In this document: piece by piece, positions 48,910 to 59,106 of the stretch
Numbering within the stretch: the stretch's first letter is position 1
How the letters are laid out: every line of letters begins with the position of its first letter
Assembly: GCF_051521505.1 (NCBI RefSeq)
Contig: NZ_CP150356.1
Location: 3,038,001 to 3,102,000 of the forward strand
Reading direction: 5' to 3'
DNA length: 64,000 nucleotides
Origin: Sorangium sp025924095
GTDB taxonomy: Bacteria; Myxococcota_A; Polyangia; Polyangiales; Polyangiaceae
Program-made: the position numbers and the translations under genes
Notes under the pieces: model-generated
Database searches by the model: none
What the model saw: the letters and a program-made list of their open reading frames with translations, nothing else
What the model was told of the DNA's origin: nothing

Positions 48910-50643
48910 ATGACGCTCCGTGTACCAAGGCCGAAACCCGGGTACGATCTCAAGTCGCTCCCGCTGAAACCCGCGGACGCGTTCCTCCTGTCGCGGATCG
49001 ACGGCGTCCTGACCGATCGGGATCTGTCCTTGATCACGGGCATGTCGCACGGCGACACCGTCGAGGCGCTGCGCCGCTTGCGTGATTTCGGCGCCATCCT
49101 CCTGGACGGCGAGCCCTCTGGCCCGCCTCCGCCGCGGGGCGCGGCCGACGCTGCGCGGCGTGGGGCCGCGGCGGATCCGGAGCGGCCGACGTCGTCCGGG
49201 GGCGAGTCCGTCCCGCTCGGGCGCGACGCGCTCCAGCAAGTGGACTCCCTGCCGCTCTACGATCCTGCCGAGCTGGACGAGCCGGTCGAGCTCGCCCCCG
49301 ACCGGAAGCGGCGGATCCTCGACCTCTACTATCGGATCGAGGATCTCAGCTATTACGCGCTGCTCGGCGTCTCGGACCAGGCGGACAAGAAGCAGATCAA
49401 GAGCGCCTATTACCAGCTCGCGCCGGAGTTCCATCCGGACACCTACTTCCGCAAGCAGCTCGGCTCGTACAAGCAGAAGATCGAGGCCCTCTTCACGCGC
49501 ATCACGCTGGCGCACGACACGCTGACGTCGAAGCAGCGGCGCGCCGAGTACGACGGGTACCTCGAGCAGACCCACAAGAACCGGGCGATGGCGGCGCTGA
49601 TCGAGCAGACGCCCCGCGACATCACCACCATCTCCACCGCCGTCGACGCCTCGGTGCGCGCTGCGTTCGCCGATCCGCACGACGTGGCCGGGTCGCCCGG
49701 ACGTTACTCCTCCGAACGCCCACCCCCCGAGCAGGCCCCCGCCGCGGCGTTCACGCGCGCAGCGGCGCCGGCGCAGCCGTCCTACGCGGCGAGCTCGCCG
49801 GACCACGGAGGCGCGCCGGCGCGGAGCGCGGCGGTCGGCTCGCCCGCCGCGCCCGCTCCCAGCGCGAAGGATCGGCGCGAGACGTTCGCGCGCAAGCTCA
49901 CCGGAGGCCTGCGGCGCGCTCCGGCGGGCGCGCCCTCCCCGGCGCCTGCCGCAGCGGCGGCCACGGCGCCTTCCGCAGCGGCGGTCACGGCGCCCGCCGC
50001 GGTGGCGGTGTCGAGGGTCCCGGGCGGCGTCCGATCGCCCGAGTCGATGAGGGCGGTCGAGGTGCTCAAGGCGCGTTACGATTCCGCCCGCAACGAGGCG
50101 CTCCGGAACCAGATCGCGCGGCACGCCGAGGCGGCTCGGTCCGCGCTCGACCGGAACGACTACGCGGGGGCGGCCAACGCGTTCCGGATCGCCGCGTCGC
50201 TCGCGCCGGAGGACGCCGCGCTCCAGAGCGCGTCGGCCGACGTGCAGCGCCTCGCGGCGGTGGCGCTGGCGGAAGGCTACCTCAAGCAGGCCCACTACGA
50301 GGCACAGACCGGGCGCTGGGTCGATGCGGCGCTGAGCTATGTGAAGGTGTGCAACGGTCGCCCGGACGACGCTGGCGCGCACGAGCGGGTCGCCCACGCG
50401 ACGCTCCAGGCCGGGGAGAACACGCGGCGGGCGGTGGAGTTCGCACGGCGGGCGGTGGAGCTCGTGCCCACCTCGGTGGAGTACCGGCTGACGCTCGCGC
50501 TCTCGTACGCGGCCGCGGGGCTCACGAAGAGCGCGACCGGCGAGTTCGACCGCGCTGCCGAGCTCGCAGGGAACGACGCCCGGCTGCGCGGCCTCATCGC
50601 CCAAGCGCGCGAGCAGGCCAAGGCGTACGGGAAGCAAGTCTAG
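48910..50643 (+). CDS. J-domain protein with N-terminal unknown module and C-terminal TPRs
   Basis: A 577-residue co-chaperone. The ATG at 48910 (MTLRVPRPKPGYDLKSL) starts the folded part; the frame is open further up without a good start. Residues about 16-68 hold an unnamed helical module (FLLSRIDGVLTDRDLSLITGM...EALRRLRDFGAIL) that also occurs at the C-terminus of the gene after dnaK. The J domain (about 140-215) is YYALLGVSDQADKKQIKSAYYQLAP with the HPD motif at 175-177, which stimulates DnaK ATPase. A Pro/Ala-rich linker (about 250-370) follows, then TPRs (about 400-570: ALDRNDYAGAANAFRIAASL, TGRWVDAALSYVKV, FARRAVELVPTSVEYRLTLALSYAAAG). It probably recruits clients to the neighbouring DnaK. 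Confidence 0.9.
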   Translation: MTLRVPRPKPGYDLKSLPLKPADAFLLSRIDGVLTDRDLSLITGMSHGDTVEALRRLRDFGAILLDGEPSGPPPPRGAADAARRGAAADPERPTSSGGESVPLGRDALQQVDSLPLYDPAELDEPVELAPDRKRRILDLYYRIEDLSYYALLGVSDQADKKQIKSAYYQLAPEFHPDTYFRKQLGSYKQKIEALFTRITLAHDTLTSKQRRAEYDGYLEQTHKNRAMAALIEQTPRDITTISTAVDASVRAAFADPHDVAGSPGRYSSERPPPEQAPAAAFTRAAAPAQPSYAASSPDHGGAPARSAAVGSPAAPAPSAKDRRETFARKLTGGLRRAPAGAPSPAPAAAAATAPSAAAVTAPAAVAVSRVPGGVRSPESMRAVEVLKARYDSARNEALRNQIARHAEAARSALDRNDYAGAANAFRIAASLAPEDAALQSASADVQRLAAVALAEGYLKQAHYEAQTGRWVDAALSYVKVCNGRPDDAGAHERVAHATLQAGENTRRAVEFARRAVELVPTSVEYRLTLALSYAAAGLTKSATGEFDRAAELAGNDARLRGLIAQAREQAKAYGKQV

Positions 50644-50764
50644 CGCCGCCCGGCGACGCCGGCCGCGATCGGGCCGGGGGCGGCGCCTTCGGAAGGGGCC
50701 GAGCACGATTGGCCCGCTCGGCTCCGCGAAACGGTCTAGCATCGTGACCTCGGCGGCCGTTCGG

Positions 50765-50792
50765 GCCGAAGATCACTAGCCGAAGATCACAA
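50765..50792 (+). repeat. 14-bp tandem duplication in the dnaK upstream region
   Basis: GCCGAAGATCACTA is followed directly by GCCGAAGATCACAA, matching at 13 of 14 positions, immediately before the AGGAG ribosome-binding site of dnaK. It could be a double binding site or a slippage duplication. Confidence 0.8.
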
Positions 50793-50809
50793 GAGGAGCA
50801 GCGGCATCG

Positions 50810-52639
<1,830 letters not shown>

Positions 52640-52664
52640 ACGGTGGTCGCGATGAGGGAAGACG

Positions 52665-54074
52665 ATGCGGTCGGTGCCGCCTGACTCCAAGACCCTGGAC
52701 TCCTCCTGGGGGCACGATGAGGTGGACGAGCTCGAGGACACCCAGCCGGTCGCCTCGAAGGAGATCCTCGCGCGCATCGCGCTAACGCGCGAGGGGCAGG
52801 GCTCACCCCGCATGGCGACCCCGCCCTCCGGCTTGCCGCCGCAGCCGGACGCCGAGGGCAAGATCACCCTTCCGCCGCCGATCCCGGTCAGCGAATACGT
52901 GGCAAAGATGATGACCCGTCGCTCTCATTCGAGCTCCGAGATCACCGCCCAGCGGCCGCGCCCGCCCGAGGGGCCTCCGGAGGGGTACCCGCCCGTGCCG
53001 ACGCGCAAGACGATCCCCTGGGAGCCGCCGCCCGGCAGCAGCTTCTCGGGCAAGCACGGCCCGTCCAGCCTGGAGGCCGCGCGGCTCGGCCTGGAGGCCG
53101 CGCGGCTCGGCCTGGAGTGCGATGAGCCCGGGGTCCCGTCACGGCCTGGCGGCCGGATGGGCTTCGGATCGCTCGAGGGGGAGCACGAGATCGGGCCGGA
53201 CCTCGACGATTTCCTGCGCGAGCCGGGCCAGGCGTACCCGCACAGCTTCGGGGAGATCGACGTCTTCGGTGGCCCTCCGGTCGATGCGCGGGACGTTCAC
53301 GCCCCCCAGAGCGCGCGGGGGCGCGGACACGGCCCCGAGGACGGCGGGTCGCTGGGCATCGATTTCCGGCTCGATCTCGGCTTCGAGGAGCCGGGCCTCG
53401 CCATGGATGAGCAGCCGGTCACGCCGCCTCCCGGCACGCTCCGGTACGGCCTGATCGTGGAGGACGACGAGCCCGCCTTCCGCGGCGGGACGGGCGCGCT
53501 CGCCGGCTCCACCTCGTACCGGGTCTCCGGCGACACGCAGGGCGGGGCGCGCGCGCCACGCCGGATCGAGACGGATCGCGCGCCGCGCCAGCTCGAGACG
53601 GAGCGCGCGCCGCGCCGGCTCGAGACGGATCGCGCGCCGGCGGCTGCTGCGAGGGTGGACAAGGGGGTTCACTCCCGGGCGACCGAGCCCCAGCTGAGCA
53701 TCCAGGGGCCGCGGGAGCAGATGCAGCACCGGTTCGATCAGGGGGACTTCGGGGGCGCGCTCGTCCTCGCGGAGGGCCTGATCGAGGAGAACCCGAAGGA
53801 CTTGATGGCGCGGCAGTACGCCGACAGCTGCGTCGAGATGCTGCGGCAGATGTACAAGTCGCGCCTCGGCGACGGCTCGCGCGTGCTCCGCCTCGCGGTG
53901 TCGCCGGACCAGCTCCGCTCGTTGAACCTCGATCACCGCGCGGGCTTCTTGCTGTCGTGCATCGACGGGTACAGCTCGATCGACGAGATCCTCGACGTCT
54001 CGGGCATGCAGACGCTCGAGGCCTTGCGGCTCCTGTACGAGCTCGTGCAGGAGGGGATCGTCTGCGGCGTGTAG
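52665..54074 (+). CDS. DnaK-linked protein with disordered N-terminus and shared C-terminal module
   Basis: A 469-residue protein of unknown function. Residues 1-330 are low complexity (Pro, Gly, Arg, Glu) with two internal tandem repeats (LEAARLG twice; RxETxRAPR three times). About 340-400 is a helical piece (MQHRFDQGDFGGALVLAEGLIEENPKD) like one TPR. The C-terminus (about 415-469: LNLDHRAGFLLSCIDGYSSIDEILDVSGMQTLEALRLLYELVQEGIV) matches the module at the N-terminus of the J-domain protein across the operon. The ATG at 52665 has GAGGGA nearby. It begins 25 bases after the dnaK stop and is likely co-transcribed. Such modules may bind a shared partner; that is inference. Confidence 0.85.
   Translation: MRSVPPDSKTLDSSWGHDEVDELEDTQPVASKEILARIALTREGQGSPRMATPPSGLPPQPDAEGKITLPPPIPVSEYVAKMMTRRSHSSSEITAQRPRPPEGPPEGYPPVPTRKTIPWEPPPGSSFSGKHGPSSLEAARLGLEAARLGLECDEPGVPSRPGGRMGFGSLEGEHEIGPDLDDFLREPGQAYPHSFGEIDVFGGPPVDARDVHAPQSARGRGHGPEDGGSLGIDFRLDLGFEEPGLAMDEQPVTPPPGTLRYGLIVEDDEPAFRGGTGALAGSTSYRVSGDTQGGARAPRRIETDRAPRQLETERAPRRLETDRAPAAAARVDKGVHSRATEPQLSIQGPREQMQHRFDQGDFGGALVLAEGLIEENPKDLMARQYADSCVEMLRQMYKSRLGDGSRVLRLAVSPDQLRSLNLDHRAGFLLSCIDGYSSIDEILDVSGMQTLEALRLLYELVQEGIVCGV
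53071..53112 (+). repeat. 21-bp tandem repeat, two exact copies
   Basis: Two identical 21-bp units encode LEAARLG twice in the adaptor-like gene after dnaK. Confidence 0.85.
53562..53642 (+). repeat. 27-bp tandem repeat, three copies
   Basis: Three near-identical 27-bp units encode RIETDRAPR, QLETERAPR and RLETDRAPA in the same gene. They form a basic/acidic segment that is probably unstructured. Confidence 0.85.
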
Positions 54075-54186
54075 GCGCCGGGATCGCCTGAGATCCCCGG
54101 TCCCCGCCTCGAGAATCGTGCCGGGCGGGCCGCGGCGCCTGCTGACGCGCCTTTCCGCGATGGCGCTGGCTCGCTAGGTTGCACCG

Positions 54187-56244
54187 GTGCGCACGGCTCT
54201 CCAGGCCGCCGTCGGTCTCCTCCTCGCGCTGGTCGCCGGCCGCACGGGTGCGTCCCTCGTCGCCACGATCGCGCGCGGCGCTCCAGCGCAGCCGCCGCCG
54301 GCCGCTCGCGCAGGCGCCGTCGACGCCGCGGGCGCCACCGCAGCCGGCCCCGCAGCCGCTGTCGACGCCGCCCGCGTCACGCCATCGCCGGCGCCTCCTG
54401 CCGACGCCGAGCTCGCGGCGCACGCCGATCCGATCGCGAGCTACACGCTGCGCGCGAGCCTCGATCCGGTGCAGCACACGATGCGCGGCGAGGGCACGCT
54501 GGTCTGGCGGAACGCGTCGCGCGAGCCGCAGCGCGAGCTGTTCGTCCATCTCTACCTGAACGGCTTCAAGAGCGAGCGCACCGTGTTCCTCCGGTCGGCC
54601 ATCGGGGGCTTTCGTGGCAACGAAATCTTGTACGATTACGGACACATCCAGGTGAAGCGCTTCGCGGTGCGCGAGATGGGAGGCGCGGACGTCTGGCCCC
54701 AGGGGAACCCCACGACGCCCGGCGATCCCGAGGACGAGACCGACATCCGCGTGGAGCTGCCGCGGCCCGTCGCTCCAGGCGACGCGATCACGATCGATCT
54801 CGCCTGGGACGCGCACCTCCCGTCGCTCGCGCTCAGGACGGGCCACTACGGGAGCTTTCACATGGTGGGGCAGTGGTTTCCGAAGATCGCTCGCCTCGAG
54901 CCCGACGGGACCTGGGCGCACTTCCCCTACCATCGGCTCTCGGAGTTTTACGCCGACTTCGGGGCCTACGACGTGACCGTCGACGTACCGGAGGGGGTCG
55001 CGGTCGGCGCCACCGGCCGGCTCGTGGAAGAGCGGCGGCTCGACGGCCGCGCGATCCGCCGGTTCGTGCAGGAGGACGTGCACGACTTCGCCTTCGCCGC
55101 GTGGGACCGCTTCCGCGAGATGCGCGCGACGACCGACGACGGCGTCGCGATCCGGTGCCTCTTCCCCGAGGGGAGCGAGCGCGAGGCGGCTCTCCAGATC
55201 GACCTGGCCCGGTTCGGCCTGTCGCATTTCGGCGCGGCGTTCGGCCGCTACCCGTACGGCACGCTCACGATCGTGCATCCGCCGGAGGGCGCCGAGGAGG
55301 CCGGCGGAATGGAGTACCCGACGCTCATCACGACCGGCGGCAGCTGGCTCTGGCCCGTGGTGGGCGTGCGCTTCGTCGAGGCGGTCACGGTGCACGAGCT
55401 CGCGCACCAGTGGTTCTACGGCCTCGTCGCCACCAACGAGCACCGCTACCCGTTCCTCGACGAGGGCCTCACCACCTACGCCGAGGCCGAAGCGCTCCGC
55501 GCGCGCTACGGCGACAGCTCGGCGGCGCGGCTGCTCGGGCTCGAGATCGACCTCCGGACGCAGTACCGCGCCGACGCGCTCGCGTCGGGCCACAACGGCG
55601 CCGTCGCGCAGCCGGCAACGGGCTTCGTGGACGGGGCGGACTACGCCGGCCTCGCGTACGGAAGGCCCGCGGTCCTCCTCGCGACCCTCGCCGGCGTGTA
55701 CGGCGAGGACCTCGTGCGCCGGGCCGTGGGCCGCTACGCGCGCGAGAACCGGTTCCGTCACCCCGGCCCCGAGGCGCTGCTCGAGGCCGTGCGCCGCGAG
55801 GTGGGCGACGGGGCGGCCGAGGCGCTCCGCGCCGGGCTCTTCGAGCGCGGGTGGGTCGACTACACGGTCGCGACGTTCCACTCGTGGCCCGCAGGCGGCG
55901 CGGAGCCCGCTCCGGGCGAGGGCGGCCACGAGGGAGCGGGTTATCACGGCCACGCCGTCGTGCGGCGCCGCGGCTCGCTCGTGCTCCCCGTCGACGTCGC
56001 GCTGCACGGCGAGGACGGCGGCGTGCAGCGGGTCCGGTGGCAGGCGCACGAGAGCGTCGCCCGGATCCCCTACGCCGGCGCCTCGCCGCTGGTCGCCGTG
56101 GTGATCGACCCCGACCACCGGGTGCTGCTCGACGAGGACCTCGCGAACAACGCGCGCCGGGCGGATCCGGATCTCCTCGCGCCCAGCGTGCTCTCGCGCG
56201 CGAGCTTCGCCGTGGGGCTCGCGCTCACGCTCCTCGGGCCATGA
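54187..56244 (+). CDS. M1-family zinc metallopeptidase
   Basis: A 685-residue exported or membrane-anchored aminopeptidase-like enzyme, starting at GTG 54187. An N-terminal hydrophobic segment (LQAAVGLLLALVAG) is followed by an Ala/Pro linker to about residue 80, then the M1 beta domain (YTLRASLDPVQHTMRGEGTLVW) and catalytic domain. The zinc site is complete: HELAH (His 403, Glu 404, His 407) with Glu 426 18 residues on, in FLDEGLTTYAE. The exopeptidase motif appears as EAGGMEYPTLI (GGMEY instead of GAMEN), so substrate choice may differ. A second hydrophobic end (SFAVGLALTLLGP) closes the protein. The stop overlaps the next gene (ATGA). Confidence 0.93.
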   Translation: MRTALQAAVGLLLALVAGRTGASLVATIARGAPAQPPPAARAGAVDAAGATAAGPAAAVDAARVTPSPAPPADAELAAHADPIASYTLRASLDPVQHTMRGEGTLVWRNASREPQRELFVHLYLNGFKSERTVFLRSAIGGFRGNEILYDYGHIQVKRFAVREMGGADVWPQGNPTTPGDPEDETDIRVELPRPVAPGDAITIDLAWDAHLPSLALRTGHYGSFHMVGQWFPKIARLEPDGTWAHFPYHRLSEFYADFGAYDVTVDVPEGVAVGATGRLVEERRLDGRAIRRFVQEDVHDFAFAAWDRFREMRATTDDGVAIRCLFPEGSEREAALQIDLARFGLSHFGAAFGRYPYGTLTIVHPPEGAEEAGGMEYPTLITTGGSWLWPVVGVRFVEAVTVHELAHQWFYGLVATNEHRYPFLDEGLTTYAEAEALRARYGDSSAARLLGLEIDLRTQYRADALASGHNGAVAQPATGFVDGADYAGLAYGRPAVLLATLAGVYGEDLVRRAVGRYARENRFRHPGPEALLEAVRREVGDGAAEALRAGLFERGWVDYTVATFHSWPAGGAEPAPGEGGHEGAGYHGHAVVRRRGSLVLPVDVALHGEDGGVQRVRWQAHESVARIPYAGASPLVAVVIDPDHRVLLDEDLANNARRADPDLLAPSVLSRASFAVGLALTLLGP

Positions 56245-57188
56245 GCGAGCCGGCGGAGGAGGGCGCGATGGTTCCGGGCTCGATGGCGGCCGCAGGGGGC
56301 GATCCGCCGCGCGCCCGGCCTGCCGCGCGGCGCGCCGCCGCGCACGAGCGGCCCGGCGCGATCGCGCTCTACTTCGGCTACCGGGCGCTCGCCTCGCTCG
56401 TGGTCGCGGCGCCGCTGTCCGTCTTCGCGGCCCAGGTCGTCGGCGATCATCCGCGCGGCGACGCGATCCTGTTCGATCCCGGCGGGCTGATGCTCGGCGA
56501 GCTCGGGCGCCTCGGGGCGCTCGCCGCCGCGTCCCTCGCGGCGCAGCTCGGCGTGGGCGCCCTGCTCGCCGCCGCGCTCGGGCTGATCCCGCTCGCGGTG
56601 CTCCTCGCCGCGCTGAGCCAGGCGGGGCCGCTCTCGGCGCAGGCCCTGGGCGGCCGCGCGGCGCGCGCCCTCGGCCCGCTCGCCTTGCTCTGGGGCGTCG
56701 CGCTCGCGGCGCAGGTCACCGCCGCCGCGCTCGTCCTGCTCCCCGGGATGCAGCTCTGCGAGGCGTTCCTGGCCCTGCCGCGCAGCCGCGACCTCGCGGC
56801 GGCGGCCGTCGCCGCGGTCGCGCTGGTGCACGTCGTGGCCATCGGTCTGCTCCACGACCTCGCGCGGGCCGCCCTCGTGGCCGAGCAGCGGGGCTTCTAC
56901 ACCGCCGTCGCCAGGGGCTTCGACGCGCTGTGCGCCGCGCCGCTCGCGGCCGCCTGGGCCTCGGCTTCTCGAGGCGCGCTCGCCGCCGTCGCGCTCGCAG
57001 GCGGGGCGTGGGGGATACACCTCGCCGGCGTCGGCACGGGCCCGCGCGTCGCCGCCGCGTTCGCCGCGCAGCTCGCGGCGCTCGCGGCCGCCGCCTACCT
57101 GCGCGCCTCGTGGCTCGCGGCCGCCCTCCGGCTGGTCGATCGCTCCGCGCCCGCGCAGCGCACGGGGACGGACGACACCGCCGAATGA
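56241..57188 (+). CDS. Multi-pass membrane protein coupled to the M1 peptidase
   Basis: A 315-residue protein I do not recognise. After a basic N-terminus of about 40 residues there are six or more long Ala/Leu/Val segments (LASLVVAAPLSVFAAQVV, LGVGALLAAALGLIPLAVLLAAL, LGPLALLWGVALAAQVTAAALVLLPG, AAAAVAAVALVHVVAIGLLHDLA and two more at the end). The C-terminus is hydrophilic (APAQRTGTDDTAE). No enzymatic motif is seen. The ATG overlaps the stop of the M1 peptidase gene, so the two may act together in the inner membrane. Confidence 0.8.
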   Translation: MSEPAEEGAMVPGSMAAAGGDPPRARPAARRAAAHERPGAIALYFGYRALASLVVAAPLSVFAAQVVGDHPRGDAILFDPGGLMLGELGRLGALAAASLAAQLGVGALLAAALGLIPLAVLLAALSQAGPLSAQALGGRAARALGPLALLWGVALAAQVTAAALVLLPGMQLCEAFLALPRSRDLAAAAVAAVALVHVVAIGLLHDLARAALVAEQRGFYTAVARGFDALCAAPLAAAWASASRGALAAVALAGGAWGIHLAGVGTGPRVAAAFAAQLAALAAAAYLRASWLAAALRLVDRSAPAQRTGTDDTAE

Positions 57189-57289
57189 CGGCTCCGCGTT
57201 GCGGCCGCGCCGGAGGTGGCTGCGCCGAAAACCACCGCCGTCTCCTGGGCTTCCAACGAGGCTCGAGCAGCTCGGGATGCAGAAATCCT

Positions 57290-57317
57290 TTGACTTACGT
57301 CTACATCCGCGTAACGT
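57290..57317 (+). promoter_or_regulatory. Promoter of tRNA-Phe
   Basis: TTGACT (57290-57295), a 16-base spacer and TAACGT (57312-57317) fit a sigma-70 promoter, with a start near 57324 and a leader of about 40 bases before the tRNA. Confidence 0.6.
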
Positions 57318-57365
57318 AGCCCGCCCGTGACCGACGTCTCGGCGTAAGCGCGGGACCCGCAGCAA

Positions 57366-57438
57366 GCCCAGGTAGCTCAGTTGGTAGAGCAGAGGATTGA
57401 AAATCCTCGTGTGGGCGGTTCGATTCCGTCCCTGGGCA
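57366..57438 (+). tRNA. tRNA-Phe (GAA)
   Basis: A 73-base cloverleaf. The acceptor stem is GCCCAGG with CCTGGGC plus discriminator A. The D-arm is AGCTCAGTTGGTAGAGC. The anticodon stem GAGGATT...AATCCTC carries GAA in the loop. The T-arm is GGGCGGTTCGATTCCGTCC. CCA is not encoded. Confidence 0.97.
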
Positions 57439-57713
57439 CTATTCTTTCTTGTGCCGGCGAGCAGGCGCCGCCGCGCCCCCTACTCACGCTCTTGTGTGCT
57501 CCTCCGCTCGACGCGGCTCAGCCGTTGTCGTGGACGCCCGGGCGATTCCGCCTCTCGGCCAGACGCCAGCTGGCCGCAGGCGAGGGCGCGGTGGTCTGTT
57601 CAGGAGTACTTTCGCGGGTTTGGCCACATCGGGTGACAGTGGAACTTGGTTCCGGTGCGGTAGCGATCCTGGTAAGCTGATGGGGGGACCACTCGTTGCA
57701 ACCTGAACACTCC
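57439..57713. other. Leader/intergenic region between tRNA-Phe and the receiver gene
   Basis: No gene is supported. TGGTAAGCT near 57670-57678 resembles an extended -10 element and could start transcription about 75-80 bases before the receiver gene; there is no good -35. The last part before the ATG holds the alternative hairpins described separately. Confidence 0.4.
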
Positions 57714-57750
57714 GGAGGCGCCCTAGGGAACGGCGCCTCCTCATGGAGGC
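57714..57750 (+). promoter_or_regulatory. Mutually exclusive hairpins at the ribosome-binding site of the receiver gene
   Basis: Three segments: A, GGAGGCGCC (57714-57722); B, GGCGCCTCC (57732-57740); C, GGAGGC (57745-57750), which contains the ribosome-binding site seven bases before the ATG at 57757. B can pair with A over 9 bp, leaving C free. Alternatively B pairs with C over 6 bp with a TCAT loop, hiding the site. This is the layout of a translational switch. Confidence 0.5.
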
Positions 57751-57756
57751 TCCCTC

Positions 57757-58242
57757 ATGGCCGATCGTCGTGTCGACTCCTCGCGAAAGAGCTCTCCGGA
57801 AACGGCCTCCGCTTCCGACTCGGCGCCGCGGAGCCGGCCGTCCGCGCCTGGTAACCAGGCCGCCGAGGGGGCTCGAAAGAAGAAGATCCTCGTCGTCGAC
57901 GACTCGCTGACTTCGCTGCTGTCACAGCAGCTGGCGCTCGGCGCGGACGACTACGACATCGTCATTGCGCGCAACGGCAAGGAGGCGATCGCGAAGGCCG
58001 TGGCGGAGCGCCCCGATCTCATCCTGATGGACGTCGTCATGCCCGCGATGGACGGCTTCCAGGCCTGCAGATGGCTTCGCGCGTTCGACGCGACGAAGAC
58101 CGTGCCGATCATCATGATGACGACGAGGAGCGATCAAACGAGCATCAAGATCGGCTTCGCCAACGGGTGCACCGACTACCTCATCAAGCCTTTCGACGGC
58201 GATTTGCTGCTCATGAAGGTCCGCACCCACCTCGGCGAATAA
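57757..58242 (+). CDS. Stand-alone response-regulator receiver protein
   Basis: A 161-residue protein with a disordered Ser/Pro/Arg N-terminus of about 42 residues and one receiver domain: ILVVDDSLTSLLS (acid pocket), LILMDVVMPAMDG with phosphoacceptor Asp 92, MMTTRSDQ and DYLIKPFDGDLLL. There is no output domain. It is likely CheY-like, passing a phosphate in a multi-step relay or binding a partner. No kinase is next to it. GGAGG is seven bases before the ATG and can be hidden in a hairpin, so expression may be under translational control. Confidence 0.94.
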   Translation: MADRRVDSSRKSSPETASASDSAPRSRPSAPGNQAAEGARKKKILVVDDSLTSLLSQQLALGADDYDIVIARNGKEAIAKAVAERPDLILMDVVMPAMDGFQACRWLRAFDATKTVPIIMMTTRSDQTSIKIGFANGCTDYLIKPFDGDLLLMKVRTHLGE

Positions 58243-58344
58243 GGCCCCTCTCAGCCACCCCGGCGCGTGACCGGGGAGGCGGAGACAGGGTTCCGGGAGC
58301 CGAACCAGGCCTCCTCGCGGACAGGCGCGCGGCGCGGTCAGCCC

Positions 58345-58686
58345 TCACTCGGTGATGGCGGCCCAGAACTTGAGCCCGGTCTGGATACCGGCGCAGCCGC
58401 TCAGGTTTTCGACCTGATCGACGCATCCATCGACGTCGACCGCGTCACTGCGGCACGCGAACTCGTCATCCACGCAGGAGAGGGCCTCGTCGAACTGCTC
58501 CTCGCAGCCCTCCGCCGCCGCCTCGCGCTCGGCGTCTTCGAGGTTGTCCACGCAGTCGTCTTCGTCGTCCGGGCTGCAGTCTCCGGTGCAATCGCACATG
58601 TCCTCGCACAGACCCGAGATAGAGGCCCCGCAGCCCGGAAGCATGGCGAGCGCAAGGGCGACCGTGAACGAGCAAGCGAGCTTCAA
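58345..58686 (-). CDS. Cys-rich acidic lipoprotein
   Basis: A 113-residue protein starting at TTG 58686 with GGAGG seven bases upstream, which decides the start. The signal FTVALALAMLPGC ends at a lipobox Cys. The mature part is very acidic and has eleven further cysteines, arranged as CEDMCDCTGDCSPDDEDDC, CEEQF, CVDDEFAC, CVDQ and CAG. Such small disulfide-rich lipoproteins are frequent in myxobacteria, but no function is known. It is convergent with the receiver gene across 102 bases. Confidence 0.85.
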   Translation of the reverse strand: MKLACSFTVALALAMLPGCGASISGLCEDMCDCTGDCSPDDEDDCVDNLEDAEREAAAEGCEEQFDEALSCVDDEFACRSDAVDVDGCVDQVENLSGCAGIQTGLKFWAAITE

Positions 58687-59106
58687 AGTTGTACCTCCAA
58701 CCTGGTCGCGCGGCGCGCGAGCTACGATGATGTGGCTTGTCTATCGCGTTCGGGGAGGAGGTACAAGCCGCACGTTCGGCGTCCCGGGCGCGCTCGGCGG
58801 CGTCCCCGCGGGGTTGCGCGCGGTCGCGCGTGATTCCGTATGCCTCCGGGGCGCATTCGCTGCCCGCGCCGCGCTACGCCAGCGGTGCCGCGCGACGACT
58901 CGGCAGTTGCCAGGCATCATGTGCCCGCCCCGTGTTTCGACGGATGATGCCGCGCCGGCGACGAGCGGTATTGATCACGGGAACCCCGCTCATGCAGATA
59001 TTCCCGGAGCCGCTCTCGCTCGGCCCCGCTGAGCGCCGCTTGACTCCCGTTCAGCTCCGTTTCGCTCGATCCCCGCGCCGATTCGCGGCGCTCGGTTCGG
59101 TTCTGC
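58687..59106. other. Intergenic region, no gene seen
   Basis: These 420 bases lie between the Cys-rich lipoprotein (whose promoter should be here) and the end of the unknown minus-strand gene. The sequence is of mixed composition with short frames on both strands that have no convincing start or similarity. No RNA gene or repeat was recognised. Confidence 0.4.

Noticed and set aside
57381..57680. Short plus-strand proteins overlapping tRNA-Phe
   Set aside because: They overlap the tRNA, lack ribosome-binding sites and have no similarity.
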